Numbered from the stretch's first letter, positions 33,226-41,314 are shown. The stretch: 64,000 nt of DNA from Brachybacterium sp. P6-10-X1 (GCF_001969445.1 NZ_CP017297.1:3472001-3536000); one strand, 5' to 3'. Notes: generated from the sequence alone by a model not told the origin. Numbers and translations are program-made.

Positions 33226-34293
33226 ATGCCCCGCACCGTCGACCGCCGAATCCCCGCCCTCCCCACGGACCTCCCGGCGGGATGGCACGGCGCCGCCACC
33301 TGGACCAGCTCTCCCGACGGACAGCAGCCCTGGCGGGTGCGGCCGGAGCATCTCGAACAGATCATGTCGGCCGAGATGGAGGAGCTGTCCCGGATCCCGA
33401 ACGGCGTGCGTCTGGAGGTCGAGACCGACGCGAGCGTCCTGGAGATCGCGCTGACCAGCGAGCCCGCCCCGGAGGATCCCGTCCCCTGCGCCGACGTGGT
33501 CGTCGACGGGTCGCTCGCGGACACGGTGCCGATCGAGGGCCGCACCTCGGCCCGCATCGAGCTGCCCGGGACGCTCTCCCGCGTGGAGCTGTGGTTGCCG
33601 CACGCGGCACCGACCAGCGTGACGGAGGTGGGCTTCCGCGGCGCCTCCCACCTCGCGCCGGCCGGCCCCCGCGGCCCGCGGTGGGCGGTCTACGGCAGTT
33701 CCATCACCCAGTGCAACCAGGCCGCGAGTCCGACGGGGACCTGGCCCGCGCTGGTCGCCGCGCAGAACTCCTGGGAGCTGACGGCGCTGGGCATGTCCGG
33801 GCAGTGCCATCTCGACCCGCCGCTGGCCGAGACGATCGGCGCGGCCCGTCCCGACCTGGTCACGGTGTGCCTGGGCGCGAACATCTACGGCGCGGCGACC
33901 TTCACCGCCCGCAGCCTGCCGCCGACGGTGATCGGCTTCCTCACCCACGTGCGCCGACTCGTCGACGGCCCGATCGTGGTGATGAGCCCGACCGCTGCCG
34001 GCGCCCACCGCGAGGAGCAGCCCAATGCCGCCGGCCTCGACCAGCGGGACGTCCGCGAGATCGTCCATCGCTGCGTGCGCAGCCTGCAGCGCCGCGATCC
34101 GCTGCTTTCTCTGATCGATGGCACCGAGATCGTCTCGACCGGCGAGATGGACCTGCTCGGGGACCTGCTCCACCCCACGGCAGAGGGGTACCGGGTGATG
34201 GCCGAGCGCCTCGCGCCGCGGCTGGCCGAGGTCGCCCGGGACAGGGGCGCGCGGACCGAGGGCGTGCCGAGCAGCGCCGCCGGCACGGCCTGA
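33226..34293 (+). CDS. SGNH/GDSL-family hydrolase (carbohydrate esterase-like)
   Basis: A 355-residue two-domain protein with an N-terminal beta-sandwich (about 1-155) and a C-terminal SGNH hydrolase. The serine block I reads YGSSITQCN near residue 160, block II is GMSGQCHLDP near 190, block III is the degenerate LGANIYG near 212, and block V is DLLHPTAEGY near 318, supplying Asp and His. Relatives deacetylate sugars. There is no signal peptide. CAGGAGACCCG precedes the ATG. The terminator hairpin at 34332 ends the unit. Confidence 0.75.
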   Translation: MPRTVDRRIPALPTDLPAGWHGAATWTSSPDGQQPWRVRPEHLEQIMSAEMEELSRIPNGVRLEVETDASVLEIALTSEPAPEDPVPCADVVVDGSLADTVPIEGRTSARIELPGTLSRVELWLPHAAPTSVTEVGFRGASHLAPAGPRGPRWAVYGSSITQCNQAASPTGTWPALVAAQNSWELTALGMSGQCHLDPPLAETIGAARPDLVTVCLGANIYGAATFTARSLPPTVIGFLTHVRRLVDGPIVVMSPTAAGAHREEQPNAAGLDQRDVREIVHRCVRSLQRRDPLLSLIDGTEIVSTGEMDLLGDLLHPTAEGYRVMAERLAPRLAEVARDRGARTEGVPSSAAGTA

Positions 34294-34331
34294 CGGCAGG
34301 CGGGACCGCACGGTCGACGGGCCGACAGGAC

Positions 34332-34365
34332 GCGAGCCGCCCCTTGTGAGAAAGGGGCGGCTCGC
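34332..34365. terminator. Bidirectional hairpin terminator, perfect 14-bp stem
   Basis: GCGAGCCGCCCCTT pairs with AAGGGGCGGCTCGC across a 6-nt loop, between the convergent SGNH hydrolase gene and the L31 gene. Confidence 0.8.
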
Positions 34366-34408
34366 GGGGCGGGCGCCGACAGAACACGGTCGCCCGGACG
34401 GCGGCGAC

Positions 34409-34666
34409 TCAGGCGGTCGCGCCGGTCCGGCCGTACCGCCGACGGAACTTCTCCACGCGGCCGGCGGTGTCCAGCACCGTCGCCCTGCCCGTGTAGAACG
34501 GGTGCGAGGCCGAGGAGACCTCGACGTCGATGACGGGGTACTGCTGCCCGTCCTCCCACGTCACGGTGTTCTCCGCAGTGCGGGTGGAGCGGGTCAGGAA
34601 CGCGAAGTCGGCAGCCCTGTCACGGAAGACGACGGGCCGGTACTCGGGGTGGATGGACTGTTTCAT
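34409..34666 (-). CDS. rpmE2: 50S ribosomal protein L31 type B (zinc-independent)
   Basis: An 85-residue L31. [39 protein letters not shown] and VEKFRRRYG are canonical. The cysteines of the zinc-ribbon form are absent, which defines the type-B (C-minus) paralogue that replaces zinc L31 in zinc starvation. AAGGAG precedes the ATG; the longer upstream frame is not conserved. It is the last gene of a Zur-controlled trio with rpsN and rpmG. Confidence 0.93.
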   Translation of the reverse strand: MKQSIHPEYRPVVFRDRAADFAFLTRSTRTAENTVTWEDGQQYPVIDVEVSSASHPFYTGRATVLDTAGRVEKFRRRYGRTGATA

Positions 34667-34710
34667 GATGCTCTCCTTCTGGGGGTGAGCCGGCGCGGTC
34701 GATCGCGCGC

Positions 34711-35016
34711 TCACCAACTGGATTTCGTGATGCCGGGCAGCTCACCGCGGTGGGCCGCCTCGCGGAAGCGGACCCGCGAGAGCCCGAATCTCCGCAGGTG
34801 TCCGCGCGGCCGGCCGTCGACGGCGTCGCGGTTGCGCAGACGGGTCGGGCTCGCATCGCGCGGCAGGCTCTGCAGAGCGCGCTGCGCCTGGATCCGCTGC
34901 GCCGTCGGGGTCGCGGGATCCTTGATCGCGTCCTTCAGCGCGGCGCGCTCCGCGGCGTGCCGCGCGACGATCCCGCGTCGTCGGGTCTCGGCCGCGATCT
35001 TCGAGGTCTTGGCCAT
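34711..35016 (-). CDS. rpsN: 30S ribosomal protein S14 (long, cysteine-free form)
   Basis: A 101-residue S14 lacking the CxxC...CxxC zinc ribbon of the short form. [14 protein letters not shown] at the start and the C-terminal [20 protein letters not shown] and PGITKSSW are typical. Its start codon overlaps the L33 stop by one base, so the two are translationally coupled. Replacement of zinc-dependent S14 in zinc limitation is the known role of this form. Confidence 0.95.
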   Translation of the reverse strand: MAKTSKIAAETRRRGIVARHAAERAALKDAIKDPATPTAQRIQAQRALQSLPRDASPTRLRNRDAVDGRPRGHLRRFGLSRVRFREAAHRGELPGITKSSW

Positions 35017-35183
35017 CAGCGGGTCTCGCGGAACTCGACCACACCGCGGATCGTCGGGTCGTACTTGCGCATGACCAGGCGGTCCGGGGTGTTCCGGCGG
35101 TTCTTCGTGGTCCTGTAGGTGACGCCGGTACCGGCGCTCGAACGCAGCGTGACGGCGCCGCGCACATCGGTCTTCCTGGCCAT
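35016..35183 (-). CDS. rpmG: 50S ribosomal protein L33 (cysteine-free form)
   Basis: A 55-residue L33 with [20 protein letters not shown]; the zinc-binding cysteine pairs are missing. AAGGAGCAGCC lies before the ATG. First gene of the ribosomal protein operon, 125 bp downstream of a sigma70-type promoter overlapped by a Zur box. Confidence 0.95.
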   Translation of the reverse strand: MARKTDVRGAVTLRSSAGTGVTYRTTKNRRNTPDRLVMRKYDPTIRGVVEFRETR

Positions 35184-35283
35184 GGCTGCTCCTTCCGGGG
35201 AGGGCTGGTGCGGTGGGGCCCGGGAGGGCCCTGTCGATTCGGGAGGGCCCCGTCGGTTTGACAGCACCGCGTGATGGTCGACG

Positions 35284-35313
35284 ATACTACTTGTTGAGAA
35301 TCATTATCGTCAA
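35284..35313 (-). promoter_or_regulatory. Promoter of the rpmG-rpsN-rpmE2 operon
   Basis: On the minus strand TTGACG (35313-35308) and TAGTAT (35289-35284) are 18 bp apart, a near-consensus housekeeping promoter. The -35 and spacer lie under the Zur box. Confidence 0.65.
35294..35313. promoter_or_regulatory. Zur box
   Basis: TTGAGAATCATTATCGTCAA is a 20-bp imperfect palindrome (outer TTGA/TCAA, inner AAT..ATT-type core) that fits the actinobacterial Zur consensus. It is the most AT-rich patch of the region. It lies between the alternative ribosomal protein genes and a COG0523-like gene, the classic Zur regulon pair, and could repress both directions when zinc is sufficient. Confidence 0.82.
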
Positions 35314-35333
35314 GCAGGAGAGGTGGTGGCGTC

Positions 35334-36455
35334 ATGCTCGGCGCCCCGGGTTCCGATCACTTTCAACGACGTGGGGGAGGCGGTTATTCCGTGCCTGTCG
35401 CCGTGGTGACCGCCGTCGATGCCGTGCTGCGGGACGCGCTGGTCGCAAGCCTGCTGCTCGACGCCGCCGGGGCGGTCAGCCTGCGCTACGAGGTCGAGAC
35501 GAGCACCTCCTCGCTGCGCCGGCTCGTCCTGACGGCCGAGGGGGTCCTCGAGGATGAGAAGGTCGAGCTCGATCATCCCTGCATTTCCTGCGCCATGCGC
35601 GAGGATGCGGTGCCGGCGCTCATCCGCCTCGCGCAGATCCCGAGCATCTCCGCGATCGTGCTCGCTCCGCCGCTCTGCGCGGACCCGTCGGTGGTCGTCG
35701 GCACGCTCCGCCCGCACCAGGAGGCATGGCACCTGGCCGGCTCGGTGAGCGCGGTCGATGTCGGCGACGCCGTCGAGGACCTGCTCGGCGAGGACACCCT
35801 GGCCGAGCGGGGTCTGCAGTGGGCCGCCGGGGACGCTCGCAGCGTCGGGGAGGCCCTCGCCGCGCAGATCGAGTACGCGGAGCACTTGGTGATCGACGGG
35901 GACCCCGCGGGCCCCGGGGCGGAGCTGGTCGAGCATCTTCGCGCTCCCGAGCAGCGACTGGTCCGGGGCCCCTATGCTCTCGGGGCGGACGAGGTGCTGG
36001 GAGGTCGGCTGGATCATCTGATCGCTCTGCGGCGGCGGGATGCCCGGTACGTCGAGCCGTACGGCGGGCCGACGGAGCACGGCACCTGGACCCTCGACCT
36101 GTGCTCCGAGCGACCGTTCCATCCCCGGCGCCTGCTCGAGAACATCGAGGACCTCGGGGCCGGGCGCCTGCGCGAGCGCGGCCGCTTCTGGGTCCCCGAT
36201 CGTCCCGACAGCATCTGCCAGTGGGACGGGGCCGGTGGGCAGGTCTCGATCGGCGCCGTCTGGCGAGCGGGCCGCGAACTGCCCACCACCCGCCTCGTGG
36301 TCACGGGCGTCGACGCTCCCGATGCGGCACGCGTCCGCGCCGCGTTCGGACGCAGTCTGCTCACCGCCCGGGAGTGGGCCGAGGGGCTTCAGCCGTGGCT
36401 CGGGGCCGAGGATCACCTGGCGCCGTGGCTCGGGGAGCGCGACGCCCGGGTCTGA
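35334..36455 (+). CDS. COG0523 (CobW/P47K)-like zinc-stress protein without a P-loop
   Basis: A 373-residue protein (354 if the GTG at 35391 is used, which has GGGGGAGG 10 nt upstream and fits the conserved start better). It keeps the COG0523 hallmark cysteine motif as HPCISCAMREDAVPAL near residue 82, the CobW middle region and a CobW-type C-terminal domain (RPFHPRRLLENIEDL, GRFWVPDRPDS). The expected N-terminal Walker A (GxxGxGKT) is absent: that stretch reads VPVAVVTAVDAVLRDALVAS. It is therefore probably unable to bind GTP in the usual way. Zur-box control and divergence from C-minus ribosomal proteins imply a role in zinc allocation. Confidence 0.75.
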   Translation: MLGAPGSDHFQRRGGGGYSVPVAVVTAVDAVLRDALVASLLLDAAGAVSLRYEVETSTSSLRRLVLTAEGVLEDEKVELDHPCISCAMREDAVPALIRLAQIPSISAIVLAPPLCADPSVVVGTLRPHQEAWHLAGSVSAVDVGDAVEDLLGEDTLAERGLQWAAGDARSVGEALAAQIEYAEHLVIDGDPAGPGAELVEHLRAPEQRLVRGPYALGADEVLGGRLDHLIALRRRDARYVEPYGGPTEHGTWTLDLCSERPFHPRRLLENIEDLGAGRLRERGRFWVPDRPDSICQWDGAGGQVSIGAVWRAGRELPTTRLVVTGVDAPDAARVRAAFGRSLLTAREWAEGLQPWLGAEDHLAPWLGERDARV

Positions 36456-36486
36456 TGGTCCGTGGACGGCGGGGTCGGGCCGTGCG

Positions 36487-37704
36487 TCACCGCTGCCGGG
36501 CCGGCAGAGCGGGTCGATCGGCGAGGAGGCGCACGATGGGGCGCAGCGCCGTCCCGATGCTGAGCACGCGCAGCAACAGGTCGCGCGCGGAAGCCAGTGC
36601 GCGGCCGCGCCGGAACATCAACCGCGCCAGGCTGCGCGAGGTGTTCTGTGCGGTCTCGACCCGGGGGCGTTGGGCGCTCTCGTAGGCCGCCAGCGCCTCG
36701 CCGATCGTCTCGGTCGTGGCGCCGCGCAGGTGCGAGGCCAGCACCCAGGCCGATTCCAGCGCCATGCCGGCGCCGATCCCGGCGGTCGGCAGGAAGCCGG
36801 CCGCCGCGTCCCCGAGCAGGACGGTGCGCCGCGTGGTCCAGCGGGCGGCGCGGACGTCGGCGAGCGGCCAGAAGAACGGGGCCTCGGCCGCCGCGACGGC
36901 CCGTAGCGCGTCCTCGATCCGCGGCGGTGCGGTCCCGAGCTTCCGGCGCACGACGTCGGCGAAGGCGGCGGGTCCCTGCCGGGTCTCCTGCTCGGGACCG
37001 CCGACGAAGGCACCCAGTGCGCCGGGCACCGGGTACGTGCCGATGAAGAAGCCGTCGCCCCAGAGCTCCTCGCCGAGGTCGACGTCCGCGTCGAGAGGGG
37101 TCCAGGCCACCCAGCCGCCCCAGCCGGTCTCGACCCGGTGCAGCGGTGCTGCCCCGGGGAGGAGGCTGCGGGTTCGCGAGCCGATCCCGTCGGCGATCAC
37201 CACGGCGTCGACGCGGAGCGTCCGCACGGTCCCCTCGGTCTCGACCGTGACGCCGACTCCCTCGGGATCCTCGTCGAGGCCGGTGACGGTGGTGCGATGG
37301 GTGACCGCCGCGTCCTCGCCCGCGATGACGTCCAGCAGGGCGCCGCGCGTCAGCCCGCGATAGTCCCCATAGCGGCCGACGACGTCCTCGAGACCGTCGG
37401 TGCGCAGGGAGCGGCCGGAGTGCGCCCGGAACCGGAAGCGGTCCAGGGGGACGCTGCGCGCGAGGTACTCCTGGCGGACGCCGAGGTCCGCGATCGGTCC
37501 GTCGGCCAGGGGCATGAGCGCCACCATGTAGCCGGCGTCCGCCTCGGGGTCCCGGCGCTCGACCAGGATCGGATGGTGGCCGTCGGCACGGAGCAGCTGG
37601 GCCGCGGCGAGGCCTGCCACCCCGGCGCCGACGACGAGGATCGTCAGGTCGTCGTGCCGGGAGGCGTCGTCCTGCTCGTCGAGGGGGACGGTGCGGATGG
37701 TCAT
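36487..37704 (-). CDS. FAD-dependent monooxygenase (UbiH/salicylate-hydroxylase type)
   Basis: A 405-residue single-domain flavoprotein hydroxylase, shorter than the two PheA-type genes in the window because the C-terminal thioredoxin-like domain is absent. ILVVGAGVAGLAAAQLLRADG marks the FAD fold, VIADGIGSRTRSLL near residue 160 is the DG motif and GDAAAGFLPTAGIGAGMALESAW near 285 is the second FAD site. GGAGG lies 5 nt before the ATG at 37704. It is divergent from a TetR gene, with two operator palindromes in the 86-bp gap. A substrate-induced detoxification pair is likely. Confidence 0.82.
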   Translation of the reverse strand: MTIRTVPLDEQDDASRHDDLTILVVGAGVAGLAAAQLLRADGHHPILVERRDPEADAGYMVALMPLADGPIADLGVRQEYLARSVPLDRFRFRAHSGRSLRTDGLEDVVGRYGDYRGLTRGALLDVIAGEDAAVTHRTTVTGLDEDPEGVGVTVETEGTVRTLRVDAVVIADGIGSRTRSLLPGAAPLHRVETGWGGWVAWTPLDADVDLGEELWGDGFFIGTYPVPGALGAFVGGPEQETRQGPAAFADVVRRKLGTAPPRIEDALRAVAAAEAPFFWPLADVRAARWTTRRTVLLGDAAAGFLPTAGIGAGMALESAWVLASHLRGATTETIGEALAAYESAQRPRVETAQNTSRSLARLMFRRGRALASARDLLLRVLSIGTALRPIVRLLADRPALPARQR

Positions 37705-37721
37705 CGGGACCTCCAAGAGCT

Positions 37722-37771
37722 GTGGACCGGGTGGTCCACTCACGGTACCCCGGTGTGGACCACCCGGTCCA
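37722..37771. promoter_or_regulatory. Twin TetR operators in inverted orientation
   Basis: TGGACCGGGTGGTCCA (37723-37738) is palindromic in itself (TGGACC/GGTCCA). TGGACCACCCGGTCCA (37756-37771) is its reverse complement. Their centres are 33 bp apart, about three helical turns, in the gap between the monooxygenase and TetR genes, so one regulator can control both. Confidence 0.75.
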
Positions 37772-37778
37772 GTGCCTT

Positions 37779-37784
37779 TAGGGT
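37779..37784 (+). promoter_or_regulatory. -10 box of a likely leaderless promoter (tetR)
   Basis: TAGGGT ends 6 nt before the ATG at 37791; the second operator ends 7 bp upstream of it. Confidence 0.55.
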
Positions 37785-37790
37785 GGGGTC

Positions 37791-38450
37791 ATGGCGAAGA
37801 GCGGGCTCTCGAGGATGCCGATGGCGCGACGTGCTGCGCTGGAGGGCGCGGCGGTGGCGGAGTTCTCCGCCGCGGGGTTCCGCGCGGCCTCGCTGAACGC
37901 GATCATCCAGTCCGTCGGGATGAGCAAGAGCTCCTTCTACCACGTCATCGACTCGAAGGCTGATCTGTTCGAGCAGGTCGTCGCGAGCCTCGCCGAGCGG
38001 GTCGCGGAGCGCCTGCGCCCGCCGGCTCCCGAGGACTTCGCGGGCCACGCCTTCTGGGACGGGGTCGACGGCTTCCTCGCACGCTTCGCGGAGCTGGCCG
38101 CCACCGATGCCGATCTCGCGGCCCTCGGGAGGATGTTCTACCTCTCGGACGCGCCGGAGGCGGACGATCCGACCTCCGGCGCCGCGGGGGCCCGCCCCGC
38201 GCTGCTGGCCGACGTGCGGGACTGGGTGGGCGCGGTCCTCGCCGTGGGCCGGCGCGGCGGGCACATCGCGGAGGCGCTGCCTCTGGACCTGCAGCGGCAC
38301 CTGATCTTCGCCGTGGTGCGGGCGATGGACGAGTGGAGCGTCGCGCATCTGACGGAGCTCTGCCCGCAGGCCGTGCGGGAGCTGGCGGTGGCGCAGTCCG
38401 AGGCGCTGCGCGGTCTGCTCGAGCCGCGCCGACCCGAAGCTCGGGACTGA
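37791..38450 (+). CDS. TetR/AcrR-family transcriptional regulator
   Basis: A 219-residue regulator. The DNA-binding domain is AALEGAAVAEFSAAGFRAASLNAIIQSVGMSKSSFYHVIDSKADLF at residues about 16-60; the recognition helix is MSKSSFYHV. The ligand domain is variable. The absence of a Shine-Dalgarno together with the -10 box at 37779 suggests a leaderless mRNA. It most likely represses itself and the divergent monooxygenase through the paired 16-bp palindromes. Confidence 0.85.
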   Translation: MAKSGLSRMPMARRAALEGAAVAEFSAAGFRAASLNAIIQSVGMSKSSFYHVIDSKADLFEQVVASLAERVAERLRPPAPEDFAGHAFWDGVDGFLARFAELAATDADLAALGRMFYLSDAPEADDPTSGAAGARPALLADVRDWVGAVLAVGRRGGHIAEALPLDLQRHLIFAVVRAMDEWSVAHLTELCPQAVRELAVAQSEALRGLLEPRRPEARD

Positions 38451-38577
38451 GCCGGCACGACGTGCAGGTCTGATCGCCGGGCCCGACGGTCGTGCCGCCG
38501 TGCCCGTCCGCCCGGGGTGAGGTGTCGTCGAACGGCGGCGCCGATCCCCACAGGCGCCTGCCGCTCGGACCCCGCCC

Positions 38578-39153
38578 TCAGTCCGCGGCATCCTCCCGGT
38601 GCCCGCGCCGGGCCGCGGGGTCCACGATCATCAGCACGTCGGTCGGCCCGCCCTCGGCCCCGAAGGCGTGGGGGAGCATGGTGTCGAACTCGGCGCTCTG
38701 ATTCGTGCGGACCCGGTGGCGCTGCTCGCCCAGCAGCAGCGTGAGCGTGCCGGAGAGGACCACCAGCCACTCGTGGCCGGGGTGGGCCCGCATCCGCGAG
38801 GAATCCGGGGCGGGCTCGGTCATGCGGCGGCGCAGGATCGACGTGTCGGGAGAGTGGCGGATCCTCCAGCGCAGGGAGTCCAGACCGTGATCGCGGACGG
38901 GATGGGAGACGACCTCCTCGGTGGCGATCTCCACCAGCTCGTCGAGGCTGGTGTCCAGGGCGCGGGCCAGCGTGACCAGCTGATCCAGCGCGAGGCGGCG
39001 CTGACCGTTCTCGATCCGCGAGAGCGTGGACTGGCTGAGATGGGCGCGACCGGCGAGATCCCCCAGCGACAGCCCCTGCGCGAGACGCAGGGCACGGATG
39101 CGGCGACGTACGAGGCCGTCCACGCCGTGTGCGATCGAGCTTTCTTGCGTCAT
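38578..39153 (-). CDS. XRE-family regulator with C-terminal cupin domain
   Basis: A 191-residue regulator with an N-terminal Cro/CI-type helix-turn-helix (IRALRLAQGLSLGDLAGRAHLSQSTLSRIENG, residues about 20-50) and a C-terminal cupin beta-barrel (HPGHEWLVVLSGTLTLLLGEQRH, near 125-148) for a small ligand. I choose the ATG at 39153, which has no ribosome site but a TAGGCT box 7 nt upstream, so it is probably leaderless. It is divergent from a thioredoxin-reductase-like gene, a common pairing in which this type of regulator controls the neighbour. Confidence 0.82.
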   Translation of the reverse strand: MTQESSIAHGVDGLVRRRIRALRLAQGLSLGDLAGRAHLSQSTLSRIENGQRRLALDQLVTLARALDTSLDELVEIATEEVVSHPVRDHGLDSLRWRIRHSPDTSILRRRMTEPAPDSSRMRAHPGHEWLVVLSGTLTLLLGEQRHRVRTNQSAEFDTMLPHAFGAEGGPTDVLMIVDPAARRGHREDAAD

Positions 39154-39160
39154 GAGCAAG

Positions 39161-39166
39161 AGCCTA
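39161..39166 (-). promoter_or_regulatory. -10 box of a likely leaderless promoter (XRE-cupin gene)
   Basis: TAGGCT on the minus strand ends 7 nt before the ATG at 39153. A TCTTGC/GCAAGA inverted repeat (39143-39161) overlaps the start codon. Confidence 0.5.
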
Positions 39167-39240
39167 TGCGTTGCTGGTAAATCTGTCTACGGTCGGAGCA
39201 TGCCTCCCGACGGAGGTGCCCCGCCCCGAGAGGACTCTTG

Positions 39241-40317
39241 ATGACCACCCCGCTCACGCCCACCGCCGACCCCCGTCCCGACACGCCCGGTACTCCTCCT
39301 GTCCATCCCCGGTCCGACCGGGCGACCGAGGACGAGCTGCCCACGACCGTCGTCGACGTCGCGGTCATCGGCGGGGGCGCCGCCGGGCTCAGCGGCGCCC
39401 TGATGCTCGCCCGCTCCCGCCGCAGCGTCGTCGTGATCGACGCCGGCACGCCCCGCAACGCCCCGGCCGAGGGGATCCACGGACTGCTCGGCCACGAGGG
39501 GACGGCGCCCGCCGAGTACCTCGAGCGCGGCCGCGCCGAGGTGCGCCAGTACGGTGCCAGGGTCCTGACCGGCGAGGTCGCCGGGGCACGCGCCGCGAAC
39601 CCCGCGGCCGACGGGGACCTGCGCTTCTCCGTCGAGCTCGTCGACGGCCGCCACCTCACGGCGCGCCGACTCCTGCTCGCCACCGGCGTCCGCGACGAAC
39701 TGCCCGCGATCCCGGGCCTGGCCGCGCACTGGGGCCGCAGCGTCGTCCACTGCCCCTACTGCCACGGCTGGGAGGTGCGCGACCAGCCGATCGGCGTGAT
39801 CGCGACCCGCCCCGCCTCCTTGCACCAGGCGCTGATGTTCCGCCAGCTCAGCGACGACATCATCGTCTTCGCCGCCGGTCTCGAGATCGACGAGGAGACC
39901 CGCGAGCGCTGCGCCGCGCGCGGCATCCGCATCGTCGAGGACCCGGTCGAGGAGGTCGTCGACGGACCCGGCGGAGCGCTCGCCGGAGTGCGCCTGGCCG
40001 GCGGGGAGGTCGTGGCGCGCACCGCGCTCGCGGTCGCGACCGAACTGTCCCCGCGGATGGAGGGCCTGGAGAGCCTCGGTCTCCGCCTCGAGGACGCCGG
40101 CGGCGGCATGGGCCAGAAGATCGCCGCCGGATTCGCCGGCGTCTCCGAGGTCCCCGGCGTGTGGATCGCCGGCAATGCCGCGGAGCCCAGCCTCCAGGTG
40201 GGGCCGGCGGCCGCCGGAGGCGCGCTCGCCGGAGGCCACATCAACGGAATGCTGGTGATGGCGGACGCCGACGCGGCGGTCGCCGCGCAGAAGCAGGGTG
40301 CCTCCGTCGGAGTCTGA
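39241..40317 (+). CDS. Thioredoxin-reductase-like FAD/NAD(P) oxidoreductase
   Basis: A 358-residue low-molecular-weight disulfide-reductase-type flavoprotein. VDVAVIGGGAAGLSGALMLARS is the FAD fold near residue 45. HCPYCHGWEVRD near 182 carries the CxxC active site. The second dinucleotide fold shows the degenerate IGVIATRPASLH. The N-terminal 38 residues are Pro/Thr-rich and not conserved. AGAGGA precedes the ATG; the adjacent TTG is an unlikely start. It is divergent from the XRE-cupin regulator. No thioredoxin gene is adjacent, so the partner disulfide is unknown. Confidence 0.82.
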   Translation: MTTPLTPTADPRPDTPGTPPVHPRSDRATEDELPTTVVDVAVIGGGAAGLSGALMLARSRRSVVVIDAGTPRNAPAEGIHGLLGHEGTAPAEYLERGRAEVRQYGARVLTGEVAGARAANPAADGDLRFSVELVDGRHLTARRLLLATGVRDELPAIPGLAAHWGRSVVHCPYCHGWEVRDQPIGVIATRPASLHQALMFRQLSDDIIVFAAGLEIDEETRERCAARGIRIVEDPVEEVVDGPGGALAGVRLAGGEVVARTALAVATELSPRMEGLESLGLRLEDAGGGMGQKIAAGFAGVSEVPGVWIAGNAAEPSLQVGPAAAGGALAGGHINGMLVMADADAAVAAQKQGASVGV

Positions 40318-40338
40318 GTCGTCTGAGTCGTCTGAGTC
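40312..40338. repeat. 9-bp tandem repeat spanning a stop codon, 3 copies
   Basis: GTCTGAGTC at 40312, 40321 and 40330; the TGA stop of the reductase gene lies in the first copy. Confidence 0.8.
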
Positions 40339-40398
40339 GCCGGCCGTCGGCTCGTCGGTACGTCGGACGGGTAGGCCCGTCGGCGTCGGCGTCGCACA

Positions 40399-40438
40399 GC
40401 AACAGGCCGCCCCATCGGAGGATGGGGCGGCCTGTTGC
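40399..40438. terminator. Bidirectional hairpin terminator, perfect 18-bp stem
   Basis: GCAACAGGCCGCCCCATC pairs with 40421-40438 around a GGAG tetraloop, between the convergent reductase and L31-like genes. Confidence 0.85.
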
Positions 40439-40491
40439 AGTGGTGGTCACCGCCAGGTGGGGTGACCACCGGGAGCAGCTGGTTCCTCCGC

Positions 40492-40743
40492 TCAGCGACG
40501 GCCGGCGGCGACCGCCTCGCGGCGCCGCCTGGTGCCCTCGGCGCTCCGCGCCCGCGACAGGTGCGCGGCGGAGGAGAGGTCCACGTCGATGACGGGGTAG
40601 ATGTTCCCGTCCTTCCAGGTCGTGGTGTGCTCCGAGGTGCGGGTGGAATGGGTCAGGTACCGCAGGTCCGCGCTCTGATCGCGGAAGACGACCGTGCGGG
40701 ACTCGGGATGGGTGGTGTTCTTGGCGTGCGTCATGGTCTTCAT
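40492..40743 (-). CDS. Second, divergent L31 type B paralogue
   Basis: An 83-residue protein starting [20 protein letters not shown]. The middle [20 protein letters not shown] and [17 protein letters not shown] follow L31B, again without zinc cysteines. After SSAAH the normal HPFYTG...VEKF ending is replaced by an Arg/Ala/Glu-rich tail. AAGGAG stands 4-5 nt before the ATG, and the gene ends cleanly before a terminator, so it looks expressed. It is isolated from the Zur-controlled trio and I see no Zur box upstream. It may be a specialised or decaying ribosomal protein copy. Confidence 0.75.
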   Translation of the reverse strand: MKTMTHAKNTTHPESRTVVFRDQSADLRYLTHSTRTSEHTTTWKDGNIYPVIDVDLSSAAHLSRARSAEGTRRRREAVAAGRR

Positions 40744-41137
40744 CGTTCTCCTTCGTCGGCCGGGGCCGACGGTGTCTGTGCCCGACACGAGGTCGGTGCG
40801 GATGTTCGGGTGCTGGGGGCGTCCCCAGCGGGAGGCGACCGGTGCGTCCCGAGTGGGAGGGCCGCGGTGTTCCGCCTGTCGGCGGTCACGCGGCGCGGGG
40901 CGCAGGCCGTGCATCTCAGGTCCGTATCGCGCTGCCACCGTGGCGGCACGCCGGGCCGAGCTGTCATGGGGCGGAAGAGTGGATGATCCGCCCGGAGGAC
41001 TCGCGGCCCGCCGGGAGGCGGGTGCTCGGTCCGTCCGCGGCGCGGATTCCCGCCCTCGATGACAGCGTCAGACGCTATCAGAGGTCAACGGCCCGGGTCA
41101 CGGGTTTATTCCCGACCTCGGCGGACTCGTCCGTGAT

Positions 41138-41269
41138 GCGGTGGCACCGGGTGTGGGTGCCCGGCGTGAAGCGGTGGCGCCGGGTGTGGGTGCCCGGCGT
41201 GATGCGGTGGCGCCGGGTGCGGGGTCCTGACGCGACGTCGCGGCGCCGGGTGCGGGTGCCTGACACGAT
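41138..41269. repeat. Tandem minisatellite, 33-bp unit, 4 copies (in a 623-bp gap)
   Basis: GCGGTGGCGCCGGGTGTGGG-type units start at 41138, 41171, 41204 and 41237. The unit length is a multiple of three and gives a proline/histidine-rich 11-residue repeat in one minus frame, but no start or ribosome site supports translation. The rest of 40744-41366 holds the upstream region of the second L31 gene and a hairpin; I see no gene. Confidence 0.85.
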
Positions 41270-41314
41270 CGTGCGCTGCGCTTCCATGCGGGGAATCACA
41301 GCGCACGATCGTGT
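41263..41314. terminator. Hairpin terminator, perfect 16-bp stem
   Basis: ACACGATCGTGCGCTG pairs with 41299-41314 over a 20-nt loop, about 50 bp past the alcohol dehydrogenase stop. Confidence 0.65.

Noticed and set aside
38453-38497. Terminator between the TetR and XRE-cupin genes
   Set aside because: CGGCACGAC/GTCGTGCCG gives only a 9-bp stem with a 27-nt loop, weaker than the other hairpins in the window.
41138-41269. Repeat protein encoded by the 33-bp array (proline/histidine-rich 11-residue units)
   Set aside because: There is no start codon with a ribosome site or -10 box in frame. The array lies between genes like the other minisatellites, whose unit lengths are mostly not multiples of three.
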